Shown here: in pieces, positions 46,623-55,823 of the stretch | How positions within the stretch are numbered: position 1 is the stretch's first letter | Layout: each line of letters opens with the position of its first letter | Assembly (NCBI RefSeq): GCF_041431415.1 | Contig: NZ_CP107845.1 | Location: 1,736,001 to 1,800,000, forward strand | DNA length: 64,000 nucleotides | DNA from: Streptomyces sp. NBC_00513 | Lineage (GTDB): Bacteria > Actinomycetota > Actinomycetes > Streptomycetales > Streptomycetaceae | Reading direction: 5' to 3' | The notes under the pieces: generated by a model | Databases searched by the model: none | Told to the model about the DNA's origin: nothing | Seen by the model: only the letters and a program-made list of their open reading frames with translations | Made by a program: the position numbers and the translations under genes

Positions 46623-47399
46623 GTGGTCACGAGCGATCAGCGTCGGCGACAGCTCGCCAGGGAGAAGTACGAGCGCCAGCAGGCGAACCGGGCCGCGGCC
46701 CGGCGCAAGGCGCGCCGCAACATGGCCGTGATCGGTGCGGCGGTGGCCGTGGTGGCCGCCACGCTGATCGGCCTGGTGGTGGGAGGCGTCTTCGATTCGA
46801 AGGACACGAAGGCGACCGACCCGACGGACACGCCGTCGTCCTCGCCCTCGCCCAAGCAGTCGCCGCCGGCCATGGCGATCGACCAGAAGGCGAAGTACAC
46901 CTTCGACCTGAAGACGAACGCGGGCGCCATCAAGTTCGAGATGGACGCGGCGAAGACCCCGCAGACCGTCAACTCGTTCAAGTCGCTCGCCGACAAGGGC
47001 TTCTTCGACAAGACCAAGTGCCACCGCCTGGTGACCGGCGGGATCTTCGTGCTCCAGTGCGGCGACCCCGAGGGCACCGGGACGGGCGGCCCCGGCTACA
47101 CGATCCCCGACGAGAACCTCGACTCCCTCGGCAAGCCGAATGCCCAGGGTCAGGTCGTCTACCCGGCCGGCACGGTGGCGATGGCGAACACGGGTCAGCC
47201 GGGCAGTGGCGGCAGCCAGTTCTTCCTCGTCTACAAGGACAGCCCGCTGGCTCCCTCGTACACGCCCTTCGGCAAGATCGACGCGGCCGGCCTGAAGGTC
47301 CTGGAGGGGATCGCCAAGGCGGGAACCGCCGACGGGGCCCAGGACGGGGCCCCGAAGAACGGTGTGACCATCGAGAAGGGCGTCGTCACCAAGAACTGA
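46623..47399 (+). CDS. Membrane-anchored cyclophilin-type peptidyl-prolyl cis-trans isomerase
   Basis: Encodes 258 residues from GTG 46623 (AGGAG 7 nt upstream). Residues 1-32 are basic cytoplasmic, one membrane helix spans 34-55, and a Ser/Pro linker leads to a cyclophilin domain (75-255): TFDLKTNAGAIKFEMDAAKT, FHRL-like CHRLVTGG, GSGGSQFFLVYKD with the active-site Gln-Phe. It would assist folding of exported proteins. Its promoter must lie in the 163-bp spacer to the divergent MBL gene, but I do not see clear hexamers. Confidence 0.92.
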   Translation: MVTSDQRRRQLAREKYERQQANRAAARRKARRNMAVIGAAVAVVAATLIGLVVGGVFDSKDTKATDPTDTPSSSPSPKQSPPAMAIDQKAKYTFDLKTNAGAIKFEMDAAKTPQTVNSFKSLADKGFFDKTKCHRLVTGGIFVLQCGDPEGTGTGGPGYTIPDENLDSLGKPNAQGQVVYPAGTVAMANTGQPGSGGSQFFLVYKDSPLAPSYTPFGKIDAAGLKVLEGIAKAGTADGAQDGAPKNGVTIEKGVVTKN

Positions 47400-47497
47400 C
47401 CGAGGACCGAGCGACGGCGGCCCGAACCCGGCCGGCCCACCGCCCGCGCGTCGATATTCCGTCGTGCGGGATGCGGACAGCCGGCCCGGCGGTCGCC

Positions 47498-47581
47498 TAT
47501 GTTGGCGTTGTGCAGGGCGGGCGCGGCCCGCCCCAGGAAACTGTGGACGATGCCCAGGGGGTGAACCCCTCGCAAGGCATC
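47498..47581 (+). ncRNA. Structured leader of the DUF349 gene with three successive hairpins
   Basis: TATGTT (47498-47503) with CGGACA (47474-47479) 18 nt upstream is a plausible promoter. The transcript would begin near 47510. Hairpins follow: GGGCGGGC/GCCCGCCC (47515-47533), a CAG-GAAA-CTG tetraloop (47534-47543) and a nested pair GATGCC/GGCATC around AGGGG/CCCCT (47549-47581). The last ends just before the GGAGGAGG ribosome-binding site. It may be a cis-regulatory RNA, but no known riboswitch consensus was recognised. Confidence 0.4.
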
Positions 47582-47597
47582 AGGTGGAGGAGGCGCT

Positions 47598-48827
47598 GTG
47601 AGCAGCGACCCGTGGGGCCGAGTCGACGAGACCGGCACCGTGTACGTGCGTACCGCCGAGGGCGAGCAGGTCGTCGGCTCGTGGCAGGCCGGCACCCCTG
47701 AGGAGGCCCTGGCCTACTTCGAGCGCAAGTACGAGGGCCTGGTGGTCGAGATCGGCCTCCTCGAACGGCGGGTGCGGACCACCGATCTGTCCGCCAAGGA
47801 CGCCCAGACGGCGATCGACCATCTGCGGACGCAGCTGGACGAGCACCACGTCGTGGGTGACCTCGACGCTCTGCGCGTCCGGCTGGACAAGCTGGTCGCG
47901 ACCGTGGAGTCGCGGCGCGAGGAGCGCAAGGTCCAGAAGGCCCGGCAGGCGGACGAGGCCCGTGCGGCCAAGGACGCCCTGGTCGTCGAGGCCGAGGAGC
48001 TGGCGCAGAGCGACCAGTGGCGCAGTGCCGGTGAGCGGCTGCGCGCCCTGGTGGACATCTGGAAGGGCCTGCCGCGACTCGACCGCAAGTCGGACGACGA
48101 GCTGTGGCACCGCTTCTCCCACGCCCGCTCCGCCTTCTCCAAGCGTCGCAAGGCGCACTTCGCCTCGCTCGACGCGCAGCGCGAGGACGCCCGCAAGGCC
48201 AAGGAGAAGCTGGTCTCGGAGGCCGAGTCGCTGTCGAAGTCGACGGACTGGGGTCCGACGGCCGCGCGCTACCGCGAGCTGATGGAGAGCTGGAAGGCGG
48301 CGGGTCGGGCGCAGCGCGAGTCCGAGGACGACCTGTGGAACCGTTTCCGCGGTGCGCAGGACGTCTTCTTCGCCGCTCGCAGCGAGGTCTTCGCCGAGCG
48401 CGACGCCGAGCAGACGGAGAACCTGAAGCTCAAGGAGGAGCTGGCCGACGAGGCCGAGAAGCTCGTCCCGATCACGGACCTGAAGGCGGCCCGTGCCGGC
48501 TTCCGCTCCCTGAACGAGCGCTGGGAGGCCATCGGCCACGTACCGCGCGACGCCCGTCCCAAGGTCGAGGGTCGGATGCACGCCGTGGAGCGGGCCATCC
48601 AGGAGGCCGAGGAAGGCGAGTGGCGGCGTACGAACCCGGAGGCCCGGGCGCGTGCGGCCGGTCTGACGGGGCAGTTGCAGGCGGCGGTCGACAAGCTGCG
48701 CGGGCAGATCGACGCGGCGCGGGCCTCGGGCAACAACGCGCGGGCCGACAAGCTCTCCCGGGAGCTGGAGGGCCGTCAGGCGCTGCTGGACCAGGCGCTC
48801 AAGGGCCTGGAGGAGTTCGGCGGCTGA
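47598..48827 (+). CDS. DUF349-domain protein
   Basis: A 409-residue protein starting at GTG 47598 with GGAGGAGG upstream. Three DUF349 repeats can be seen (about 130-205, 205-290, 290-365), each with a WK/W-then-FR pattern such as LVDIWKGLPRLDRKSDDELW, LMESWKAAGRAQRESEDDLW and LNERWEAIGHVPRDARPKVE. The whole protein is charged and helical and probably a coiled coil or elongated helical scaffold. The family is widespread in actinobacteria but I know no defined function. It is convergent with relA and is separated from it by a terminator. Confidence 0.9.
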   Translation: MSSDPWGRVDETGTVYVRTAEGEQVVGSWQAGTPEEALAYFERKYEGLVVEIGLLERRVRTTDLSAKDAQTAIDHLRTQLDEHHVVGDLDALRVRLDKLVATVESRREERKVQKARQADEARAAKDALVVEAEELAQSDQWRSAGERLRALVDIWKGLPRLDRKSDDELWHRFSHARSAFSKRRKAHFASLDAQREDARKAKEKLVSEAESLSKSTDWGPTAARYRELMESWKAAGRAQRESEDDLWNRFRGAQDVFFAARSEVFAERDAEQTENLKLKEELADEAEKLVPITDLKAARAGFRSLNERWEAIGHVPRDARPKVEGRMHAVERAIQEAEEGEWRRTNPEARARAAGLTGQLQAAVDKLRGQIDAARASGNNARADKLSRELEGRQALLDQALKGLEEFGG

Positions 48828-48847
48828 CGCCGGCTCGACACGTGGAC

Positions 48848-48881
48848 ACGGGCACCACCGGAATCCTCCGGTGGTGCCCGT
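48848..48881. terminator. Bidirectional terminator between the DUF349 gene and relA
   Basis: Perfect 15-bp arms ACGGGCACCACCGGA and TCCGGTGGTGCCCGT around a 4-nt loop. Confidence 0.85.
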
Positions 48882-48908
48882 TCGGTGTTCGGCCCCGGGC
48901 GCCGCGGG

Positions 48909-51332
48909 CTACGGCCGGCGGGCCGAGGTGACGCGGTAGACGTCGTAGACGCCCTCGACGCCGCGTACGGCCTTCAGGACGTGCCCGAGGTGCTTCGGGT
49001 CGCCCATCTCGAAGGTGAACCGGGAGGTGGCCACCCGGTCGCGCGAGGTCTGCACGGCCGCCGACAGGATGTTGACGTGCTGGTCCGACAGGACCCGGGT
49101 GACGTCGGACAGCAGTCGTGACCGATCCAGCGCCTCGACCTGGATGGCGACGAGGAAGACGGAGGACTGGGTGGGCGCCCACTCGACTTCCAGCATCCGC
49201 TCGGGCTGCTGGGAGAGGGAGTCCACGTTGACGCAGTCCGCGCGGTGCACGGACACGCCGCTGCCCCGCGTGACGAACCCGATGATGGGGTCGCCCGGCA
49301 CCGGGGTGCAGCAGCGGGCCAGCTTGACCCAGACGTCGTCCACGCCCTTGACGACCACGCCCGGATCGGCGTTGGCACGGCGCTTGGACTTGCCGCGCGC
49401 CGGCGGGATGCTCTCCTCGATGTCCTCGTTGGCGGCCTCCTCGCCGCCGAGGGCCTGCACCAGCTTCTGGACGACGCCCTGCGCGGCCACGTGGCCCTCG
49501 CCGATCGCCGCGTAGAGGGAGGAGATGTCGGGGTAGCGCATCTCGTGCGCCAGGGTGACGAGCGAGTCTCCCGTCAGGATCCGCTGGATGGGCAGGTTCT
49601 GCTTGCGCATGGCCCGCGCGATGGCGTCCTTGCCGTGCTCGATCGCCTCGTCGCGGCGCTCCTTGGAGAACCAGGCCCGGATCTTGTTGCGGGCCCGCGG
49701 GGACTTGACGAAGCCCAGCCAGTCCCGGGAGGGTCCGGCGCCCTCGGCCTTGGAGGTGAACACCTCGACCAGGTCGCCGTTGTCGAGGGTCGATTCGAGC
49801 GGCACCAACCGCCCGTTGACCCGCGCCCCTATCGTGCGGTGACCGACCTCGGTGTGCACGGCGTACGCGAAGTCCACCGAGGTGGCGCCCGCCGGCAGCG
49901 CTATGACATCGCCCTTGGGCGTGAAGACGAAGACCTCGTTGCGGGAGAGGTCGAAGCGCAGCGAGTCCAGGAACTCGCCCGGGTCCTCGGTCTCCTTCTG
50001 CCAGTCCAGCAGCTGCCGCAGCCACGCCATGTCGTTGACGGTGTCCTGGCCCGCGCTGCCCTTGGCCGCCTGCGGCACGTCGGTGCGCACCTTGGAGGTG
50101 CCGGCGACGGTCTGCTGCTTGTACTTCCAGTGGGCGGCGATGCCGTACTCGGCGCGGCGGTGCATGTCGAACGTGCGGATCTGGAGTTCGACCGGCTTGC
50201 CGCTGGGCCCGATGACCGTCGTGTGCAGCGACTGGTACATGTTGAACTTGGGCATCGCGATGTAGTCCTTGAACCGGCCGGGGACCGGGTTCCATCGCGC
50301 GTGCACGGTGCCGAGGGCCGCGTAGCAGTCCCGGACGGTGTCCACCAGGACCCGGATGCCGACCAGGTCGTAGATCTCCGCGAAGTCGCGACCGCGCACG
50401 ATCATCTTCTGGTAGACGCTGTAGTAGTGCTTGGGCCGGCCGGTGACGGTGGCCTTGATGCGGGCCGCCCTGAGGTCGGTCTGCACCTCGTCCGTGACGA
50501 CGGTGAGGTACTCGTCGCGCTTGGGCGCCCGCTCCGCGACCAGACGCACGATCTCGTCGTACATCTTGGGGTAGAGGATCGCGAAGGCGAGGTCCTCCAG
50601 CTCCCACTTGATCGTGTTCATGCCCAGCCGGTGGGCCAGGGGCGCGTAGATCTCCAGCGTCTCGCGGGCCTTCTTCTCCTGCTTCTCCCGCTTGAGGTAG
50701 CGCATGGTGCGCATGTTGTGCAGGCGGTCCGCGAGCTTGATGACCAGGACCCGGGGGTCCTTGGCCATGGCGACGACCATCTTGCGCACGGTCTCGGCCT
50801 GGGCGGCCTCGCCGAACTTGACCCGGTCGAGCTTGGTGACCCCGTCGACGAGCAGCGCGACGGCGTCGCCGAAGTCGCGTCTGAGCTGGTCCAGCCCGTA
50901 CTCGGTGTCCTCGACCGTGTCGTGCAGCAGGCCCGCCATCAGCGTCGCGGGGTCCATGCCCAGCTCGGCGAGGATCGTGGTCACCGCGAGCGGGTGCGTG
51001 ATGTACGGGTCGCCGCTCTTGCGCTTCTGGCCGCGGTGCCAACGCTCCGCGACCTGGTACGCCTGCTCGATCTGACGCAGCGTCGCCGACTCGATCTTCG
51101 GGTCGTTGCCGCGGACTATGCGGAGCAGGGGTTCCAGTACCGGGTTGTACGGGTTGGAACGCTGTACGCCGAGGCGCGCGAGCCGGGCGCGCACCCGGTT
51201 GGAGGACCCGGCCGGCTTCGCCGGAGCGGGCTTGACCGGCGGGGCCGGCGGGGGCGTGGCTGCGGCCGCCGCGGCCTCCTCGGGCTGCGGGTCGGGCTGC
51301 GCGGCGGAGATTGGCTGGACCTCGTCTGGCAA
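48909..51332 (-). CDS. relA: Bifunctional (p)ppGpp synthetase/hydrolase (Rel)
   Basis: An 807-residue protein starting at TTG 51332, with GAGGAG 5 nt upstream. A proline/alanine-rich extension (1-45) precedes the HD hydrolase domain (His113, His137-Asp138 in [12 protein letters not shown]), the synthetase domain ([12 protein letters not shown] and [20 protein letters not shown]; the RFKD form is the bifunctional type), then TGS, zinc-finger ([10 protein letters not shown]) and ACT domains. It makes and degrades (p)ppGpp under amino-acid starvation and influences antibiotic synthesis and development. It is followed by a terminator and preceded by apt. Confidence 0.98.
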   Translation of the reverse strand: MPDEVQPISAAQPDPQPEEAAAAAATPPPAPPVKPAPAKPAGSSNRVRARLARLGVQRSNPYNPVLEPLLRIVRGNDPKIESATLRQIEQAYQVAERWHRGQKRKSGDPYITHPLAVTTILAELGMDPATLMAGLLHDTVEDTEYGLDQLRRDFGDAVALLVDGVTKLDRVKFGEAAQAETVRKMVVAMAKDPRVLVIKLADRLHNMRTMRYLKREKQEKKARETLEIYAPLAHRLGMNTIKWELEDLAFAILYPKMYDEIVRLVAERAPKRDEYLTVVTDEVQTDLRAARIKATVTGRPKHYYSVYQKMIVRGRDFAEIYDLVGIRVLVDTVRDCYAALGTVHARWNPVPGRFKDYIAMPKFNMYQSLHTTVIGPSGKPVELQIRTFDMHRRAEYGIAAHWKYKQQTVAGTSKVRTDVPQAAKGSAGQDTVNDMAWLRQLLDWQKETEDPGEFLDSLRFDLSRNEVFVFTPKGDVIALPAGATSVDFAYAVHTEVGHRTIGARVNGRLVPLESTLDNGDLVEVFTSKAEGAGPSRDWLGFVKSPRARNKIRAWFSKERRDEAIEHGKDAIARAMRKQNLPIQRILTGDSLVTLAHEMRYPDISSLYAAIGEGHVAAQGVVQKLVQALGGEEAANEDIEESIPPARGKSKRRANADPGVVVKGVDDVWVKLARCCTPVPGDPIIGFVTRGSGVSVHRADCVNVDSLSQQPERMLEVEWAPTQSSVFLVAIQVEALDRSRLLSDVTRVLSDQHVNILSAAVQTSRDRVATSRFTFEMGDPKHLGHVLKAVRGVEGVYDVYRVTSARRP

Positions 51333-51513
51333 GAGCGCTCCTCAAGCGGATCCGGTGCCCCGGTCAGGTCCGGATAACCCATGGTAGCGAGGGTTGCGCC
51401 GGCTCGTTCCCCTCGGCCCCGGCTCCCCCGCCGCCGCCCGGGCACGCCCGGATCCGCCGGCGTTCGCACGCGAGGGGACCGCGGTGGAGTGCGCCGCGCG
51501 CCCCCGCAAAGCC

Positions 51514-51557
51514 GGAGCGGGCGGTGTACCGGGTCGCCCCGGTACACCGCCCGCTCC
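51514..51557 (-). terminator. apt terminator
   Basis: Perfect 20-bp arms GGAGCGGGCGGTGTACCGGG and its complement, with a TCGC loop, 15 nt past the apt stop. The rest of the apt-relA gap (51333-51513) holds no gene. Confidence 0.9.
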
Positions 51558-51571
51558 GTGTGACAGAAGGG

Positions 51572-52123
51572 TCAGACCACGATCAGCGCGTCCAGCGGAG
51601 CGCCGTCGAGGCCCGGCTCCAGCCGGGCGCGGCCCGGCAGGAACGACAGTTCCATCAGGACCGCCACGCCGGCGACCTCGGCGCCGGCGCGCCGGATCAG
51701 CGAGAGCGAGGCGTCGGCCGTGCCGCCGGTCGCCAGGACGTCGTCGATGACCATGACCCGGTCACCGGCCGACAGGTCCTCGGCGTGGACCTCGATCTCC
51801 GCGGTCCCGTACTCCAGCTCGTACGACTGCGAGAGCGTCGCTCCGGGCAGCTTCCCGGCCTTGCGGACGGGCACGAAGCCGATCCCGGCCTGGACGGCCA
51901 CCGGGGCCGCCAGGATGAATCCGCGCGCCTCCAGCCCGACGATCTTCGTCGCGCCGTACCGGGCCGCGAGGTCCACCAGCGCGTCCGTCAGGGCCGCGAA
52001 GGCCTTCGGGTCGGCCAGCAGCGGGGTGATGTCCTTGAACATCACTCCCGGCTTCGGATAGTCCGGGACGTCCTTGATCCGGCTGAGCAGCAGCTCGCGG
52101 ACCTCGGGTGCGCACGCGGTCAT
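51572..52123 (-). CDS. apt: Adenine phosphoribosyltransferase
   Basis: Encodes 183 residues from the ATG at 52123, overlapping the secF stop (ATGA). It salvages adenine to AMP. The signature KDVPDYPKPGVMFKDITPLL, the GLEARGFI loop, and the PRPP motif VMVIDDVLATGGTADASL are present. It is downstream of yajC-secD-secF and upstream of relA, as in other streptomycetes. Confidence 0.97.
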   Translation of the reverse strand: MTACAPEVRELLLSRIKDVPDYPKPGVMFKDITPLLADPKAFAALTDALVDLAARYGATKIVGLEARGFILAAPVAVQAGIGFVPVRKAGKLPGATLSQSYELEYGTAEIEVHAEDLSAGDRVMVIDDVLATGGTADASLSLIRRAGAEVAGVAVLMELSFLPGRARLEPGLDGAPLDALIVV

Positions 52124-53187
52124 CGGCGCCGCCGTCCGTGGCCCTCGGCCTGGCCCTGGGCCACGACCTGCGGGGAGCCCTCGGAGGCCTGGCCCCCGTC
52201 GACGGACTCGCCCTTGGCCGCCGCGGCGGCCCGCTTCGCGAGCACCCGCTTCTTGAGGGCCTTCATGGACGGCTCGCGCTCCTTCAGGTCCACGACCAGC
52301 GGGGTCGCGATGAAGATCGAGGAGTACGCGCCGGCCGCGAGACCGACGAACAGCGACAGCGAGATGTCGTTGAGCATGCCCGCGCCCAGGAAGCCGCCGC
52401 CGATGAAGAGCAGGGCCCCGACCGGGAGCAGCGCCACGACGGTGGTGTTGATCGAGCGGACCAACGTGCCGTTGATGCTGCGGTTGGCGACCTCGCTGAA
52501 GGTGTAGCGGGTCTGCTTGGTGATGTCCTTCGACCCCTCCTTGAGACCGTCGAATACGACGACGGTGTCGTAGAGGGAGTAACCGAGGATCGTGAGCAGA
52601 CCGATCACGGTGCCCGGCGTGACCTCGAACCCGACGAGCGCGTACACCCCGACGGTGATGGTGAGGTCGTGGATCAGCGCGACCAGCGCGGCGACCGCCA
52701 TCCGCCACTCGAAGGCGATGGCGAGGTAGATCACCACGAGGACCATGAAGATGGCGAGGCCGGTCCAGGCCTTGTTCGCGATCTGCTCGCCCCAGCTCGG
52801 GCCGACCAGGTCCGCGTTGATGTCGCCGGCCGGCACCTTCAGCTCGGCCGCCAGGTCCTTCTTCACGTCGGCGGCGGCGGCGGTGTCCAGACCGGAGATC
52901 TGGATGCGCATGCCGCCGGTGCCGAGCTCCTGGACGATCGCGTCGTGCCCGGAGGCCTTCTCCGCGATCTCCGTCGTCTGGGCGACGGAGGCGGCCGGCT
53001 TCGGGGTGGTGAAGACGGCACCGCCCTTGAATTCGATGCCCATGTTGAGGCCCTGAACGGCCAGGGCCACGATCGCCGTGATGGTGATCAGGATGGAAAC
53101 GCCGTACCAGAGGAAACGCTTGCCGACGAAGTCGTAGCCGACCTCACCGCGGTACAGCCTGGCGCCGAGATCTCCCAGCTTCGACAT
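52120..53187 (-). CDS. secF: Protein translocase subunit SecF
   Basis: A 355-residue RND-like membrane protein with six membrane helices. GIEFKGGAVF and the periplasmic region (60-160), then the core helices 5-6 (KPRTSFSEVANRSINGTL-like sequence at about 245-262) are typical. It forms SecDF with SecD and powers late export. Its stop overlaps the apt start by 4 nt. The start (53187) is 3 bp from the secD stop. Confidence 0.96.
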   Translation of the reverse strand: MSKLGDLGARLYRGEVGYDFVGKRFLWYGVSILITITAIVALAVQGLNMGIEFKGGAVFTTPKPAASVAQTTEIAEKASGHDAIVQELGTGGMRIQISGLDTAAAADVKKDLAAELKVPAGDINADLVGPSWGEQIANKAWTGLAIFMVLVVIYLAIAFEWRMAVAALVALIHDLTITVGVYALVGFEVTPGTVIGLLTILGYSLYDTVVVFDGLKEGSKDITKQTRYTFSEVANRSINGTLVRSINTTVVALLPVGALLFIGGGFLGAGMLNDISLSLFVGLAAGAYSSIFIATPLVVDLKEREPSMKALKKRVLAKRAAAAAKGESVDGGQASEGSPQVVAQGQAEGHGRRRR

Positions 53188-53190
53188 CTC

Positions 53191-55023
53191 TCACGCCTCC
53201 TTCGAGTCGACGGGGGCGGACACGGTGGCGGCACCCGCACCGGTACCGGTGCGGGACCGGCGCAGCGGGGGCTTGGCGCCGAGCCGCTTCGGGTCCAGCC
53301 CGGACCACGGGTGGCCGCTGGAGAAGAACGTCGTACGGGCCATCAGGGTCATGATCGGCTTGGTGAAGAGGAACACCACGACCACGTCGAGCAGGGTGGT
53401 CAGACCCAGCGTGAAGGCGAAGCCCTGGACCTTGCCGACGGTGACGATGAACAGCACCGCGGCGGCGAGGAACGACACGAAGTCGGAGACCAGGATGGTG
53501 CGCCGGGCCCGCGGCCAGGCGCGCTCCACGGCCGGGCGCAGGGTGCGTCCCTCACGGATCTCGTCACGGATGCGTTCGAAGTACACGATGAACGAGTCCG
53601 CCGTGATGCCGATCGCGACGATGGCACCACAGACGGCGGGCAGGTTCAGCGCGAACCCGATGCCCTTTCCGAGCAGCGCCATGATCGTGTAGGTGAGGAT
53701 CGCGGACACCAGGAGGCTGACGATCGCGATGAACGCCAGGCCCCGGTAGTAGACCAGCAGGTAGATCACCACGAGGAGCAGGCCGATGGCGCCGGCGATC
53801 AGACCGGCCTTCAGCTGCTCGCCGCCGAGCGCGGGGGTGACGGTGGTGACGCTGTCCTCCTGGAAGGAGAGCGGCAGGGCGCCGTACGAGAGCATGTTGC
53901 CCAGGTCCGTGGCGGACTCCTGGTTGAAACCACCACCGGAGATCTCGGCGCTGCCGCCGGTCAGCGCCTGGCTCACGGACGGGTCGGAGATCACCGAGCC
54001 GTCGAGCACGATCGCGAACTGGTTCTGCGGCATCTGCTTGGTGGCGAGCTCACCGGTGATCTTGGCGAACTTGTCCGCGCCCTTGTCGGTGAACTGCATC
54101 GTGACGATCCACTCGCTGGTCTGCGGGTTGATCTCGCCCTTGGCCTTGTCGATGTCCTGACCGTTCACGGCGGCCGGGCCGAGCACCCACTTGCCGCGGT
54201 CGCCACAGGCGACCATCGGGTCCTCGGGCTTGGCGCCCTTGCCGGCCTCGGCGCGCTGCGCCGGGTCGGCGCAGTTCAGCGCCGCGAACTTGGCCTGCAG
54301 GTCGGCCACGGCGGCATCGGCGCCCGACGGGACCGGTGCCGGGGTGGTGGCCGGGGTGGTGGCCTTGTTGTCGTCTGCCTTCTTCGACCCGCTCGCCGAC
54401 GGCGTGGGAGAGGGGGCGCTCGGGGCCTTGAGGCCCTCGCTGAGCGCGCGGCCCTGGGAAGTGGCGCTGGACGACGGGGTGGCCGACGGCTTGCCGTCTT
54501 GGGCCTTGGGGGCGCCGGAACCGCTCGCGGAGGGCTTCGCGGACGGACTGCCGGAGGGCTTCGCGGACGGGCTGCCGGACGGCTTCGGCGTGGCGTTGGG
54601 CGTGGCCGGCTCACTGGGGGTGAATGCCAGGACCGGGCGGAAGTAGAGCTGGGCGGTGGTACCGACCTGCTCGCGCGCCTGCTGCTCGTTCACTCCCTTG
54701 GGGATGTTCACGATGATGTGGTCGCGGCCCTGCGTCTGGACCTCGGCCTCCGACACGCCGAGACCGTTGACACGGCGGTCGATGATGCCGACCGCGGTGT
54801 TCATGTTGGTCTCGTTGATCGCGTCCGGCTTGCCGGGCTCGCTCTTCGCCTTGAGCGTGATGCTCGTACCACCGGCGAGGTCGATGCCCAGTCGGGGAGT
54901 CGTCTGCTTGGAGAGGAACATCCCCGCGGTGAGCGCCACCATCGCGATCAGGATGATCGCCAGGGCACGCCCCGGCCTCCCCTGAGCCCCCGTGGGCCGC
55001 CGGCCCTTCTTCGGTGCTGCCAC
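53191..55023 (-). CDS. secD: Protein translocase subunit SecD with a Ser/Pro/Lys-rich insertion
   Basis: Encodes 610 residues from GTG 55023. After a membrane helix (about 20-40) comes the first periplasmic domain with GIDLAGGTSITL, then a low-complexity insertion of roughly 135 residues (including tandem SGSPSAKP units and AlaPro/Thr stretches), the second periplasmic domain (GADKFAKITGELATKQMP), and the C-terminal membrane domain GLIAGAIGLLLVVIYL. It pulls exported proteins using proton-motive force. The insertion makes it longer than non-actinobacterial SecD. Confidence 0.95.
   Translation of the reverse strand: MAAPKKGRRPTGAQGRPGRALAIILIAMVALTAGMFLSKQTTPRLGIDLAGGTSITLKAKSEPGKPDAINETNMNTAVGIIDRRVNGLGVSEAEVQTQGRDHIIVNIPKGVNEQQAREQVGTTAQLYFRPVLAFTPSEPATPNATPKPSGSPSAKPSGSPSAKPSASGSGAPKAQDGKPSATPSSSATSQGRALSEGLKAPSAPSPTPSASGSKKADDNKATTPATTPAPVPSGADAAVADLQAKFAALNCADPAQRAEAGKGAKPEDPMVACGDRGKWVLGPAAVNGQDIDKAKGEINPQTSEWIVTMQFTDKGADKFAKITGELATKQMPQNQFAIVLDGSVISDPSVSQALTGGSAEISGGGFNQESATDLGNMLSYGALPLSFQEDSVTTVTPALGGEQLKAGLIAGAIGLLLVVIYLLVYYRGLAFIAIVSLLVSAILTYTIMALLGKGIGFALNLPAVCGAIVAIGITADSFIVYFERIRDEIREGRTLRPAVERAWPRARRTILVSDFVSFLAAAVLFIVTVGKVQGFAFTLGLTTLLDVVVVFLFTKPIMTLMARTTFFSSGHPWSGLDPKRLGAKPPLRRSRTGTGAGAATVSAPVDSKEA
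54530..54577 (-). repeat. 24-bp tandem repeat inside secD encoding SGSPSAKP units
   Basis: Two 24-bp copies beginning GAGGGCTTCGCGGACGG (54530-54553 and 54554-54577) with one base difference, and a partial third. The period is in frame, so copy-number change would lengthen or shorten the periplasmic linker without frameshift. Confidence 0.7.
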
Positions 55024-55124
55024 CTTGTCGTATCTCCCTGTCCAACCGCCCCGCGCCGGGTCAGCACGCGGACGGCCACGAAATGTGTGGTGGGGACCCC
55101 TGCCCCCCGCAGAAGTGTCACTCA

Positions 55125-55168
55125 CGGGAACCGCGGCGGCCGCCGATCAGGCGCCTCCGCGGTTCCCG
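55125..55168 (-). terminator. Hairpin between yajC and secD
   Basis: A perfect 12-bp outer stem CGGGAACCGCGG/CCGCGGTTCCCG with imperfect inner pairing lies 9 nt past the yajC stop. Confidence 0.7.
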
Positions 55169-55176
55169 GCCGAGCG

Positions 55177-55659
55177 CTACTTCGCGCCGGCCTCGCCGTC
55201 GGTCTTGCCGTCCTTCGGCTCGTCGGCGGGCCCGTCGCCGGGCTCGTCCTTCTTGCCCAGGTCGAGCTTGGGAGCCTCGTCCTCGTCCTTCGACAGGTCG
55301 GTCTTCGGCGTCTCGCCCGCGGTCAGCGAGGAGGCGTCGTCCGGGACGACCGGCGTGTCGATGGTCAGATCATCGGTGGCGCCGTGGACGATGCGGTTGT
55401 ACTCGGCGTCCTCCAGCACGGCGCCGATGGAGTTCTTCGCGTAGATGGCGTGGACGCCGGGGGCCACCTCGAGGGTGACGGTGTCCTCACCGATCTCCTT
55501 CACGGTGGCGTACATGCCACCGATGGTGCGGACCCCGGTGCCGGGCGTCATTTCGTTGCGCATCTGCGCGGCCGCCTGCTGCTTCTTCTTGGCGGAGCGG
55601 GTCATCAGGAACATCGCCCCGATGAGCACGATGAACGGGAGGAGTGTCACGAGATTCAC
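55177..55659 (-). CDS. yajC: Preprotein translocase accessory protein YajC
   Basis: Encodes 160 residues from GTG 55659. One N-terminal membrane helix (LVTLLPFIVLIGAMFLM) precedes the YajC core: MRNEMTPGTGVRTIGGMYAT and VTLEVAPGVHAIYAKNSIGA. The C-terminal 60 residues form an acidic, lysine-rich tail (KDEDEAPKLDLGKKDEPGD) typical of actinobacterial YajC. It associates with SecDF. It has its own promoter and a 5'-terminal mRNA hairpin. Confidence 0.93.
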   Translation of the reverse strand: MNLVTLLPFIVLIGAMFLMTRSAKKKQQAAAQMRNEMTPGTGVRTIGGMYATVKEIGEDTVTLEVAPGVHAIYAKNSIGAVLEDAEYNRIVHGATDDLTIDTPVVPDDASSLTAGETPKTDLSKDEDEAPKLDLGKKDEPGDGPADEPKDGKTDGEAGAK

Positions 55660-55717
55660 GGGACGGAGATCCTTCGCACGACCGTACGGGAGACGGCCTT
55701 CTTCTACGGGGGTGGGC

Positions 55718-55740
55718 ATGCCGACCCGAAGGGTCGGCAT
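55718..55740 (-). ncRNA. 5'-terminal hairpin of the yajC-secD-secF mRNA
   Basis: A perfect 10-bp stem ATGCCGACCC/GGGTCGGCAT with a TTC loop on the minus strand begins at about the predicted transcription start (near 55740). It may stabilise the mRNA 5' end or be a small regulatory element. Confidence 0.45.
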
Positions 55741-55746
55741 CGGCGG

Positions 55747-55776
55747 AGTCTAGGCGAGTCCGCACCGATGGAACAA
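55747..55776 (-). promoter_or_regulatory. yajC operon promoter
   Basis: TTGTTC (55771-55776) and TAGACT (55747-55752) on the minus strand with an 18-nt spacer match the principal sigma consensus well. It lies between ruvB and yajC, so yajC-secD-secF is transcribed independently of ruvB. Confidence 0.55.
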
Positions 55777-55823
55777 CGCCCAGCATGGCACCGCAGTTCC
55801 TGGGCGGTCGAACCTCCGCGCCG

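Noticed and set aside
47534..47581. Known riboswitch (SAM, cobalamin, FMN, TPP, c-di-AMP) in the DUF349 leader
   Set aside because: No consensus core of those classes is visible; reported only as an unclassified structured leader.
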